A stretch of 64,000 nucleotides of DNA, taken from assembly GCF_005796225.1 (NCBI RefSeq), contig NZ_CM016730.1:62001-126000 (forward strand). Reading direction: 5' to 3'. A model generated the notes under the pieces. The model saw only the letters and a program-made list of their open reading frames with translations, searched no databases and had not been told where the DNA came from. This document shows, one piece after another, positions 51,241 through 59,531 of this stretch (position 1 is its first letter; each line of letters starts with the position of its first letter). Both the position numbers and the translations under genes were made by a program. The DNA comes from Pseudarthrobacter sp. NamE5. GTDB lineage: Bacteria > Actinomycetota > Actinomycetes > Actinomycetales > Micrococcaceae.

Positions 51241-52151
51241 TGACCGATAACCCGCCAAAGGATCGAAGCTTCACCCTTACCCGAATTCTTGCTGCATCTC
51301 GGCAGTCGGTGTTCAAAGCGTGGACTGACCCTGATCACTTGGCTTGGTTCTACAACCCCGAACTGCCCACACCGACCACACCCATTGAGGTCGACCTACG
51401 GGTCGGGGGAACATGGAAACAGCAGATGATCGTCGATGACGACCTCAGCTACCCTACCGGAGGGATCTATTTGGAGATCGTTCCCGACGAACGACTCGTC
51501 TTCCGCTGGGGAGCAGTTGGAGGCTGGCCCGAACTCGACGGCGAGAACGAATTGACTGCCCCTGTCGTCACGGTGCAGCTCAACGAGCTGGGCAAGGAAA
51601 CGGAGCTCGTCCTCACAGTTCAGTTCTCTGAGCATCTGGACATTGAAGAAGTGCAAAGGCTCATTCTCGGCGGCACTCAGGCGGGATGGGGTGCCACCAT
51701 CGACCGGATTAAGGACAGCACCGCCATGACGCCCAAAACTCATGGGCGCATGGCCGGGCCCCAAATCTATGTCTTTTTCCCGGGAACGGCGCGGGAAGCA
51801 TTGAACTTTTACGCGGAAGTTTTCGGCGGTGAGCTGTCCCTACACACCTACGAGGACTTCGGCAGGAGCGACGGCCCACCAGAAGCCGTAGCTCATGGAG
51901 TGCTCAACGGCATCGTTGCTCTGGCGGGATCGGACGCAGCCGAAGGCCAAACAACGGTCCGGCTCGAAGGCATCATGCTCTCGCTGCTGGGAACCGCCGA
52001 ACCGAAAGTCCTCCATGAATGGTTCGACAAACTCTCCGTTGACGGGTCCGTGCTCGATCCACTCTCGCCAAAGCCCTGGGGCGCTTCCGACGGCCAAGTG
52101 ATTGATCGTCACGGACTTCACTGGCTCGTCGGATACGAGCCCGCGATATGA
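51237..52151 (+). CDS. SRPBCC (AHSA1-like) / VOC (PhnB-like) fusion protein
   Basis: 304 residues. Residues 1-160 are an AHSA1-type START-like domain (TLTRILAASRQSVFKAWTDP, DHLAWFYNPELP, VDLRVGGTWKQQMIVDDD). From about 175, GPQIYVFFPGTAREALNFYA, EVFGGELSLHTYEDFG and DRHGLHWLVGYEPAI form a PhnB-like VOC domain. The two are normally separate genes in ArsR-SRPBCC operons, so this is a domain fusion. Both bind small hydrophobic ligands or metals; the ligand is unknown. Confidence 0.88.
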   Translation: MMTDNPPKDRSFTLTRILAASRQSVFKAWTDPDHLAWFYNPELPTPTTPIEVDLRVGGTWKQQMIVDDDLSYPTGGIYLEIVPDERLVFRWGAVGGWPELDGENELTAPVVTVQLNELGKETELVLTVQFSEHLDIEEVQRLILGGTQAGWGATIDRIKDSTAMTPKTHGRMAGPQIYVFFPGTAREALNFYAEVFGGELSLHTYEDFGRSDGPPEAVAHGVLNGIVALAGSDAAEGQTTVRLEGIMLSLLGTAEPKVLHEWFDKLSVDGSVLDPLSPKPWGASDGQVIDRHGLHWLVGYEPAI

Positions 52152-52627
52152 GCGACGCACTGCTGCTTGCTCAGCTCGAGAGGGAGCGAAGCCATGTTCT
52201 CCGGACAGTCGACGGCCTCGAGGACGATGCGATGCGGCGAACTTTAGTCCCTTCAGGCTGGACGGTGACGCAGCTACTCAACCACTTGGCCTTCGACGAC
52301 GAGATGTTCTGGATATCGGCCGTTCTCGGTGGTGACGACAGGGCAATCGCCGGACTTCACAACGGGTGGGCCTCCCGACCGATGACCGGTGCCGAGGCCG
52401 TCACCATTTACAAGCGTGAAATCACTCGAAGTGATGAGGTCCTCGCGGAAATCAATTTGGATGCCCCTCCCAGCTGGTGGCCTCCAGCCAGCGTGTTCGA
52501 CGCACCACCGATGTCCAACGGGCGTGAGGTCCTGTTTCGCGTGCTCGCTGAAACTTCCGTCCATGCGGGCCACCTCGACATCGTCCGAGAGCTAATCGAC
52601 GGACATCAGAATCTCGTATTGGAATAG
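52148..52627 (+). CDS. DinB/DUF664-type protein
   Basis: 159 residues: LAQLERERSHVLRTVDGLED, DAMRRTLVPSGWTVTQLLNH, LAFDDEMFWISAVLGG and FRVLAETSVHAGHLDIVREL. This is the DinB/YfiT four-helix bundle with the three-His metal site (HLA; HAGH). It starts on an ATGA overlap and completes the ArsR operon. Such proteins act as thiol-dependent transferases or stress proteins. Confidence 0.88.
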   Translation: MSDALLLAQLERERSHVLRTVDGLEDDAMRRTLVPSGWTVTQLLNHLAFDDEMFWISAVLGGDDRAIAGLHNGWASRPMTGAEAVTIYKREITRSDEVLAEINLDAPPSWWPPASVFDAPPMSNGREVLFRVLAETSVHAGHLDIVRELIDGHQNLVLE

Positions 52628-52689
52628 TCCGGAATTCAGGCCGCAGTTCAAGCGGAGACACCAACATATCGTTTCGTTCTTGACGTTTA

Positions 52690-52870
52690 ACTAGCCGCCT
52701 GCTGGGCCACGTATGGGCGAGCCGGTAGGAGTCTGCGCCCGTTTTGATGATGGTTCCTTCGAAGGTCAGACGGTCCACAATCGCGGCGCACAAACGTGGG
52801 TCGGTGAAGGTTTTGGTCCAGCCGGAGAAGGATTCGTTGGTGGCGACGGCCACTCTCGGAGATGACAGTA
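52690..52870 (-). pseudogene. IS21 IstB-like ATPase, 3' fragment
   Basis: SSPRVAVATNESFSGWTKTF then TDPRLCAAIVDRLTFEGTII and KTGADSYRLAHTW is the C-terminal end of IstB (the VVATN...F..W...F.D..LA.A..DRL pattern). No Walker motifs or istA remain. Confidence 0.7.
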
Positions 52871-52950
52871 GGGACAGCCTCGTATAGCTGCCCCTACTGG
52901 AAGGATGTGGTTGTCCGCCGACCGATTGGTCGACCTGAATTGAGGGTCTG

Positions 52951-53190
52951 TCAGGCCGTATCGATGCGGTCACTGAGGCGCTGGATGCCACCGCGAATCA
53001 TGGCGCCGTAGCCGCTCTCGGAAAGGAGTCCGGCGCTGCGCCTTGCCTGCTCGAGGTGGGCTCTCGCGTCCTCGATGCGACCTGCGCGCAGGTAGTCATC
53101 ACCTAAATTGAGGTGAAGGCTGAGCGCGAACCCGGCGGCCGATGGAACGCCGATGGGGGCAAGGTCAGCATCCTCCACGCAGGACCTGGA
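52951..53190 (-). pseudogene. tetratricopeptide-like protein, 3' fragment
   Basis: GFALSLHLNLGDDYLRAGRI then EDARAHLEQARRSAGLLSES, GYGAMIRGGIQRLSDRIDTA is the end of a TPR-like protein I recall as a common conserved actinobacterial protein. The 5' part is missing; the DNA upstream of about 53190 is unrelated. Confidence 0.6.
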
Positions 53191-53341
53191 CTGGGATCCA
53201 GTTAAGCAACCCGAATAAGGGACCAGTTCCTGGCTTATGCTGCGCGCAGCATTTACAGGATGTTCGGTGCGGAATTCTTCAGCGCACAACTGCACGGTGG
53301 GGCGCTGCAGAGGATCATCCTTTCAAGTGGCGGCTTTGTAT

Positions 53342-54271
53342 CTATCGCGGAGCACTGCACGAACGGACACCTATTCCCAGCACTGCTAGGAGTAGGGCGA
53401 GCAGCACTATTGGGACTGCTCCTCCATCGGGCCCGAGAGTCGCTGTAAGGATCTGCCGGCTCAGTATGAGCATCTCTTGTGGGTTGCCCAAGCTTAGGCG
53501 GGTGCCAAAGACATAGGAAATAGATGTGAAAAGAGCCGGGACCAGCCAGAGAAAAGCAAGATTCGTGAGCCAGACGACTCCCTGCCGCACCGAGTGTAAG
53601 CCGCACCACGCCAGCGCCCCGCCTACGAGAACGGCAGGAATCCATCGAGTCACGGTCGGCAATCCAGCTGGAACATTCATTTGCCCAAGGACACCAACAA
53701 CCCACTCACCTGTCCAAGAAGCGACGGGCACCGAAATCAAACCGATTCCTAGAGCTGTGGTCGTCCTCGATCTGGCAGCGATAAGAAGTAGCACAATGAG
53801 GGTAACGGCGAGGGAGGCGATTCCACCGATGAGTAATCCGACTATATAGATGGTCGCGGCCGTTCCTATCATCAAGCCGTCGTCCAGGACGATGAATGAC
53901 TGAATCATTGCAACGACCTGAACCGTGAGTACACCGGCTGCAGCCCATCGAGTTACCAGTTCACGTCGGGTGGGGCCCCACATGCGCACAGCGAGTCCAG
54001 CCGCCGCACCGCCGACGACAAGTAGGACCACAATCGTCGTCAGCTTGTACTGGTTTAGTGGCAGCAGTGCGATGGGCATTTGATCGGGAAGGGTGTCGGC
54101 GCCCCATAGATTTTGCAGTGGAAGTCGTGCTCCGGATATCAGCCAAGGACCGAGTCCGAGGGTTCCTGCTGCAAAGCCGACAAGCCATCCACGTACCGCG
54201 TCGATCCCGAAGCGTCGATCTGGCCGTACGACCACATCAGGCCCATGAGGGTTGTGGTCTGAGGAACTCAA
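53342..54271 (-). CDS. integral membrane protein
   Basis: 309 residues from a TTG at 54271 with AAAGGA six bases upstream; an ATG at 54340 is the alternative. About eight helices, including LTTIVVLLVVGGAAAGLAVR, WAAAGVLTVQVVAMIQSFIV, IYIVGLLIGGIASLAVTLIV and PIVLLALLLAVLGIGV. The short loops suggest a transport or cell-wall-related role, but the family is not recognised. Confidence 0.7.
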   Translation of the reverse strand: MSSSDHNPHGPDVVVRPDRRFGIDAVRGWLVGFAAGTLGLGPWLISGARLPLQNLWGADTLPDQMPIALLPLNQYKLTTIVVLLVVGGAAAGLAVRMWGPTRRELVTRWAAAGVLTVQVVAMIQSFIVLDDGLMIGTAATIYIVGLLIGGIASLAVTLIVLLLIAARSRTTTALGIGLISVPVASWTGEWVVGVLGQMNVPAGLPTVTRWIPAVLVGGALAWCGLHSVRQGVVWLTNLAFLWLVPALFTSISYVFGTRLSLGNPQEMLILSRQILTATLGPDGGAVPIVLLALLLAVLGIGVRSCSAPR

Positions 54272-54341
54272 TTGGTGTCCTTTTCTGTGTTTGTAGCTCT
54301 CATTGGTGATTTGCGAGGCTTGAAGTGAGAACTCTCGCATT

Positions 54342-54367
54342 ATTGGTCCGCCGGTACGGACCAGTAA
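54342..54367. promoter_or_regulatory. inverted repeat upstream of membrane gene
   Basis: ATTGGTCCG and CGGACCAGTAAT form an imperfect palindrome about 70 bases before the start at 54271. The position suits an operator; the regulator is unknown. Confidence 0.35.
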
Positions 54368-54553
54368 TCACCGTCCTCGACAAGTGCGTAGGGTGCGAAT
54401 CATTAGTGAGGTGTCCGTTCATCGATGCGGGTTTCGCCCAGGGAAAGCTCCAGACCGGGAAATTTCCAAGGAGGTGGAAAATCTGGGTACTGCGCTTGCG
54501 AGTCTGATGGGTACCTGTCGGTAGGACAAGACGCCTCATTGGGCGAGCGTCCA

Positions 54554-55504
54554 TCAAAGGAGCTCCGCGAAAACGAGTTGGCCAACGCGCGCGAGGACGG
54601 CGTTGTTGTTTACCGCATCCGGATCATCGGTCTTGGTCATCACGGCCAGTGTTAGCGGAGGACGCCCGTCCGGCCACACGACGCCCGCGTCATTGACGAC
54701 TCCGTAAGCGCCGGCACCTGTCTTGTCGGCGAGTTCAGCTCCAGGTGGCACAGCCGCTCCCAGCCGCTTGCCGGCGGTGGTGTTTCGCAGCATCCAGCTG
54801 CGAAGGCGTGCCTGCCCGAGTGTACCCAGCGCTTCGCCGAGCAGGAGGGCCTCGTAGAGTTTGTGGATATCAGACGGCGTGCTGGTATCGCGGAGGTCCC
54901 CGGGAAGCGCCTCGTTGAGCTCCGGTTCCCAGCGGTCCAGACGGGTGGAGGGGGCGCCGAGAGTTCGCGCATATGCGCCTATCTGCAGTGGGCCTCCGAT
55001 GAGTTCGAGCAGGAGATTACCAGCCGTATTGTCGCTGAAACGCAAGGCAGCTTCGGCGAGTTCTTCCACGCTCATGTCCCGGTCCTCGTCGGCAGCGCAG
55101 ATTATGGAGTTCTCCACGATTTGGTCATCACGGAACCGAATTCGGCGCTTCCAGAACTCGTCATCGTACGTGTGTTCGCGTAGGAGTCGGGCAACAGCGA
55201 GGGTCTTGAAGAGAGAGCACATCGGGAACGTGTCACCGCCTCGGTATGTATAGGCCGTTTGTCCCTGTCGGCCCGCGGCGATCCCGATCGTGACGCCATT
55301 GGCCGATTCGAGGGCGGCTATTGACCGGTCGAGATGCGGACGAGTGCTCCCTTTCCCTGGTAGCTTCTCCTGGGCGAATCCCGGGCTGTTTCCTGTCGCG
55401 ACGAATGAGGTTGCGAGCACTCCTCCTGTGCCGAGCAAGAGGATTCCACGCCGGGTCGGGGCGAAATTCCGGCCTTGGGGGCCGGATGTCTCAATTGGTT
55501 CCAT
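54554..55504 (-). CDS. class A beta-lactamase
   Basis: 316 residues with a Tat-like signal (TRRGILLLGTGGVLATSFVA). All class A motifs are present: Ser-x-x-Lys in CSLFKTLAVA, Ser-Asp-Asn in RFSDNTAGNLLLELIGG, Glu in DRWEPELNEALPGD and Lys-Thr-Gly in LADKTGAGAYGVVND. It is secreted or lipid-free at the cell surface. It is divergent from a LysR-type regulator, with a LysR-type operator between them, as in the inducible blaL system of Streptomyces cacaoi. Confidence 0.92.
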   Translation of the reverse strand: MEPIETSGPQGRNFAPTRRGILLLGTGGVLATSFVATGNSPGFAQEKLPGKGSTRPHLDRSIAALESANGVTIGIAAGRQGQTAYTYRGGDTFPMCSLFKTLAVARLLREHTYDDEFWKRRIRFRDDQIVENSIICAADEDRDMSVEELAEAALRFSDNTAGNLLLELIGGPLQIGAYARTLGAPSTRLDRWEPELNEALPGDLRDTSTPSDIHKLYEALLLGEALGTLGQARLRSWMLRNTTAGKRLGAAVPPGAELADKTGAGAYGVVNDAGVVWPDGRPPLTLAVMTKTDDPDAVNNNAVLARVGQLVFAELL

Positions 55505-55557
55505 GCGGCCAGTCTGAGGGAATGCCCCGATGCGTTCAAAGCCAAAAAAGAAGAGTT

Positions 55558-55576
55558 TTATGTATTTTTCGCATAA
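55558..55576. promoter_or_regulatory. LysR-type operator
   Basis: TTATG-N9-CATAA, containing the T-N11-A pattern, lies between the divergent beta-lactamase and LysR genes, 7 bases before the LysR start. Confidence 0.6.
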
Positions 55577-55583
55577 TTGAGAG

Positions 55584-56468
55584 ATGGATATCCTTAGTTG
55601 TGCACGTGCATTCGTTGCCGTCGCTCATCGGCAAAGTTTTTCGGCGGCCTCGCACGATGAACGGACGACCCAGCCTGTAGTGAGTCGGCGAGTTGCTGCA
55701 TTGGAGGTCCATCTCGGCGGAGCGCTGCTGGAGCGGAGTACGCGCCAGGTAAGTCTCACGCCCTTCGGCGCGGCGATCCTCGGACATGCTCAAGCGGTTC
55801 TGACGGCCGAACGGGCGCTCCTCGATGCCGCAGAATCCCATCGTCGCGGCACGGTCCGCCTTCTCGTACCGCCTGATCACGATCCCGCGTTGTGGGCGGC
55901 CCTTCGGCTACGCGCCCTCGGAGCGGGCACCGACCTCCAAATCGAAGAAAACGACCGGGAGCGGCGTTCTTTGAGGTTCCGGCTAGGGGAAGCGGATGCC
56001 GCCATCCTTCCGGTCGAGACCGCCCGGGCAGACTGGGTGGTGCCGCTGGGCCTCGCCCAAGCTACCGATCGAACCAGACCGCTCACACTTGCGGCGTTGC
56101 GTCCGACCCGCGCCATGCTGCCACACGAAGCTTGGCGTATCACAGTGCTGGCGGAGGACGCGTCCGACCAGCTTCTGACCCTGTTACAAGAATCCGCTGC
56201 GGAGTCTGGGCTGGCAGCACATCAGGTTTACGAGTCCCCAAGCGTCGTCAGCGCGCTCACTGGAGCGCTAGCAGGCGAGGACTGGGTCCTATGTACGCAG
56301 GAGCAGGCGACTGCGTGGCGTTTGCAATGGTTCGAGGTGCGCGGATTGAGGGTCGCACGTGCGTATCGGCTTGAGTCAGGCTCGACAGACTTCCGGAAGC
56401 TCTTCGGTACCATCCTTGGGCGGGAAATCGCTGTGGCGCTCGGCGGCGCAATGCGGGGGCAATCTTGA
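55584..56468 (+). CDS. LysR-family regulator (BlaA-like)
   Basis: 294 residues. The N-terminal winged helix is ARAFVAVAHRQSFSAASHDE, PVVSRRVAALEVHLGGALLE, RSTRQVSLTPFGAAILGHAQ. The effector domain follows. It is divergent from the class A beta-lactamase and overlaps the next gene by four bases. In Streptomyces cacaoi the equivalent BlaA activates blaL when beta-lactams are present. Confidence 0.88.
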   Translation: MDILSCARAFVAVAHRQSFSAASHDERTTQPVVSRRVAALEVHLGGALLERSTRQVSLTPFGAAILGHAQAVLTAERALLDAAESHRRGTVRLLVPPDHDPALWAALRLRALGAGTDLQIEENDRERRSLRFRLGEADAAILPVETARADWVVPLGLAQATDRTRPLTLAALRPTRAMLPHEAWRITVLAEDASDQLLTLLQESAAESGLAAHQVYESPSVVSALTGALAGEDWVLCTQEQATAWRLQWFEVRGLRVARAYRLESGSTDFRKLFGTILGREIAVALGGAMRGQS

Positions 56469-57379
56469 CCGTCCCGGCACACGAGGCCGGCGCGGGGGCA
56501 CGGGCCCTGCGCCGGGCAGCGCACGTGCTCGAGACCGCGGGACTCTCGGGATCTCTCCTCGTGCGTCACCTCGGCACGGGGCACGAGCTCGCACTTGATG
56601 CCGATCGGCCATTCCCCCTGGCATCCGTAGCTAAGCTGCCACTAGCGGCAGCAGCGCTCGATGCCGCGCAACAGGGTCGGCTCGATCTCAGCATGCCGGT
56701 GCGCATCGACGACCAGAGCCGATCTCAGGGTGGTCCCGGTATCGCCCGCTTTACCCACCCGGTGACAATCGCCGTGGGGGACCTCATCCGGCTTGCAATA
56801 GAGATCAGCGACAACACGGCCGCGGATGCAATTTTCGGCATCGTCTCCCCGCTTGACGTCACAAATTGGCTCAGGGCCCTCGGAACGAGCGGCGTCGTTT
56901 TGCGGCATCCGATCGGCGAACTTTACGCATCACTCGCGACGCAAACCATAACTCGCGATGCTGCTACCGTGCACTCGCTCGTCGTATCCGCTGACAGACA
57001 GGGGCACCCCTCTCCACTGCCCCAACTGGACATCGAGCGTGCAAACGCCGGCACTGCGCGCGGACTTGCCGATCTTCTGCAAAAGATCTGGGACGGAAGC
57101 GTCGGCGACGCAGTGGCGGCACCTCTGCGCGAGATGCTCGCTGCAAACGTCTTCCGACATCGCCTCGCGCCGGATTTCTCAGCCGATACATCGGTCTGGC
57201 ACTCGAAAACGGGTTCCTTCGTCCATCTCCGCCACGAAGCGGGCGTTGTCGAACACTTAGGCGGCGATAGCCTAGTCGTTGTTGCGCTCACTCGCAGTCG
57301 GGTGCCAGCCGTCATCCAACCGTCAGCCGAGCAGGCGATGGGTCACGCTGCACGCATCCTCCACGATGAACTCGTGTAG
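56465..57379 (+). CDS. serine beta-lactamase-like regulator (BlaB-like)
   Basis: 304 residues from a TTG at 56465 with GGGGG upstream. Class-A-like motifs: Ser-x-x-Lys in ASVAKLPLAA, Ser-Asp-Asn in EISDNTAADAIFGI and Lys-Thr-Gly in WHSKTGSFVHLRHE. No Glu166-type loop is recognisable and there is no signal peptide, so it is probably cytoplasmic and not a true lactamase. Position and features match BlaB, which cooperates with BlaA in Streptomyces cacaoi. Confidence 0.82.
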   Translation: MTVPAHEAGAGARALRRAAHVLETAGLSGSLLVRHLGTGHELALDADRPFPLASVAKLPLAAAALDAAQQGRLDLSMPVRIDDQSRSQGGPGIARFTHPVTIAVGDLIRLAIEISDNTAADAIFGIVSPLDVTNWLRALGTSGVVLRHPIGELYASLATQTITRDAATVHSLVVSADRQGHPSPLPQLDIERANAGTARGLADLLQKIWDGSVGDAVAAPLREMLAANVFRHRLAPDFSADTSVWHSKTGSFVHLRHEAGVVEHLGGDSLVVVALTRSRVPAVIQPSAEQAMGHAARILHDELV

Positions 57380-57530
57380 CCGAACACCCAACTGTGATGA
57401 GGCATTATTCAGCACGCGGTTAACCGGGATTGCCGGACTTCCCCCGGCAGCTCGGCATAGAGATTTAGGTGCAGCAGCCGTGAATGCTGACCGCTGCTGA
57501 GGATTCTCGGGCAGGTCCAGCCACAAGCCC

Positions 57531-58151
57531 TCAACTCTCAGCACGACACTTAAAGTCGTGCAACGTCGGCCAAACAGGGTCGACGCTACCGTGCACCATC
57601 AGAAGCGCGACTTCGTTGTCCCACGTGAATTCATAGGTGCCGGAGGCGACAGGCTGGTAGCCATCATCTGCGGTCCAAGAACTAACAGGCATGCCAAAGC
57701 CACCAAACCCAACTGCGTACAACTCGCCGCCACCGGCAAACAAGAACGAATGTTCCCTCACTGCGGCCTGGCAGAAGCCGGGTCCCTGGGGGCGCAAGAC
57801 CGTATAGGTTGCACCAAGATCGCCTACCCCACCGATTACGCTGCAAACGCCGACCAAAAATGCGAGCCCCGCCCGCAATCCCGAACCCCTGCGGTTTGAC
57901 CCTTGCTCGCCTGAAGCAGCCTTCCGAGGGTGGCGTACAAATGCGCCGACGATTGCGAGTCCGAGCGAAAGTACAAGCAGCGAGGCGCTAAGAGCCCATC
58001 CCGGCATCACGAAATCATCCCACACCAGTATGAAATCCAGCATGCCGCCCACGATGGCCACTGCCGCTAGGAATAAGCACAAACTGACAGCTTGGTCGAA
58101 GCGATCTGCCTTCATCGCTCGGTGTCTGAAGGATTGCCAAGTTGAGTTCAT
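57531..58151 (-). CDS. membrane protein with soluble C-terminal domain
   Basis: 206 residues from the ATG at 58151 with GGGAGA seven bases upstream. Three helices (AVSLCLFLAAVAIVGGMLDF; ALSASLLVLSLGLAIVGAFV; GLRAGLAFLVGVCSVIGGVG) are followed by a Cys-containing extracytoplasmic part (LRPQGPGFCQAAVREHSFLF; WPTLHDFKCRAES). The family is not recognised. Confidence 0.65.
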   Translation of the reverse strand: MNSTWQSFRHRAMKADRFDQAVSLCLFLAAVAIVGGMLDFILVWDDFVMPGWALSASLLVLSLGLAIVGAFVRHPRKAASGEQGSNRRGSGLRAGLAFLVGVCSVIGGVGDLGATYTVLRPQGPGFCQAAVREHSFLFAGGGELYAVGFGGFGMPVSSWTADDGYQPVASGTYEFTWDNEVALLMVHGSVDPVWPTLHDFKCRAES

Positions 58152-58567
58152 TGAAGCATCTCCCATTTGGACGTGTTCAAGGTGAGGTGCGCAGGATCTG
58201 CCGTAGATACCCAGTTCCTGCACCCACATGAGGTATCGTCCCGATCATCAGGCTAGCGTCCCCGAGGGGCTCCAGGGACGCTAGGGGTGGATGGACGGCG
58301 CCGATGAGCGTCACCAAGTTGGTCATAATGAACGCGGTTTTGACCTTCCCCGTGGGAAGTATTTGGACCACTGTCCTTCAGCGCCGAACGGGGAACCGGG
58401 ACTTGTCGTGCTTGGGCGTCAGCCAGAACTCGGCACGGCATGACAAAGCAGAAACCAGTTTCAAAAGTGAACCCTCGCCTACGTACGGTGAAGGTTTCTT
58501 ATCCGCGCCGTGCTCTACCAGGGCTACGAACTGGGCGCGGAACCTGCAGTGACAGAGAAGGGTAGTA

Positions 58568-58900
58568 ATGGAGTTTAGCTATGGGATCAAGGATTCGTAC
58601 GCGGAAGTCAAAGCGGACGGGCGGCTCAATATGGTAGCCGCTGCCAAGCTGCGCGAGTTCGTCGGCGGTGTTATCGCTGGCGGTTCCACCCGGATAGTTG
58701 TCGACCTGGGAAAGACCGCCTTCATGGACTCCTCCGGTCTCGGGGCGCTCATCGGTTGCCTCAAGGCGGCCCGGCAGGCGGGGGGCGACCTCCGCATCGC
58801 GGCAGTTCAACCCCAGGTGAAGATGGTCCTGCAGCTGACCAGCATGGACAAGGTGCTGACGGCCTACCCCACCGCAGAGGAGGCGTTCAGCAATGACTAA
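58568..58900 (+). CDS. STAS-domain anti-sigma factor antagonist
   Basis: 110 residues, a single STAS domain: DGRLNMVAAAKLREFVGGVI, TRIVVDLGKTAFMDSSGLGA (with the phosphorylatable Ser in MDSSGLGALIG) and LIGCLKAARQAGGDLRIAAV. It is the RsbV-type partner in a switch with the next two genes. It overlaps the kinase gene by eight bases. Confidence 0.92.
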   Translation: MEFSYGIKDSYAEVKADGRLNMVAAAKLREFVGGVIAGGSTRIVVDLGKTAFMDSSGLGALIGCLKAARQAGGDLRIAAVQPQVKMVLQLTSMDKVLTAYPTAEEAFSND

Positions 58901-59318
58901 GGTAATTGCCTCGCGCGGTTTCCGGGGACTGGCTGGCGAAGACGCCATCGAAGCCATCAACGATGATCTCGAGAGCCTTTGGCTGGACGTGCCGTTTGTG
59001 CAGGACATGGACCAGATGACCTTTACGACCGCGGTGATCGAGTCCGCGTCCAACATCGTCCAGCGTGCCGAACCGGCCGGGCAGGAGCCGGTGGAGTTGG
59101 GCGTGGACATCACCGTCCGGCCGGCGCTGCTGCAGGGCCGGGTCAGCGCCTATCACGCCAAGCCCCCGTTCGGGCCCATGGAACCGGCAACACCCGGCGA
59201 GGACGCCGAATCAGGCCGTGGCCTGGCGCTGATCCAGGCGCTGGTCACCACCGTCAGCTTCGAACGGCAGGACGGCACCAACATCTGGGTGCTGTCCAGG
59301 ACATCGTCACAAAGCTGA
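58893..59318 (+). CDS. RsbW-like anti-sigma regulatory kinase
   Basis: 141 residues with HATPase_c features: the N-box-like TFTTAVIESASNIVQRAEPA, a G1-like ESGRGLALIQALVTTVSFER and a final NIWVLSR strand. It is a serine kinase that would phosphorylate the STAS protein and bind a sigma factor. No sigma gene lies next to it, so its target is elsewhere. Confidence 0.85.
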   Translation: MTKVIASRGFRGLAGEDAIEAINDDLESLWLDVPFVQDMDQMTFTTAVIESASNIVQRAEPAGQEPVELGVDITVRPALLQGRVSAYHAKPPFGPMEPATPGEDAESGRGLALIQALVTTVSFERQDGTNIWVLSRTSSQS

Positions 59319-59531
59319 GTCCGGGTTTCGCATCCCGTCTGTGTCCAGCTGCCGAGGCCGTTGGCACCCTTCGACCAGCGCAGACTCTTCGTGCATGGGT
59401 AGGATCGCAGGGGACTTCAGTCGTGCCCGGCGCACCGCGGGCCGGGTCCCGGTACGCTTCCGATCCGGGTCAGAAGGCCCGGTTCGCGGGCAGTTGCACG
59501 CGATGGCAGCTAAAGGAGAGATGACACAGCG

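Noticed and set aside
58304-58552. Plus-strand 82-codon frame before the STAS gene
   Set aside because: No family features. It ends just before the STAS start, but composition and lack of a ribosome site suggest a chance frame.
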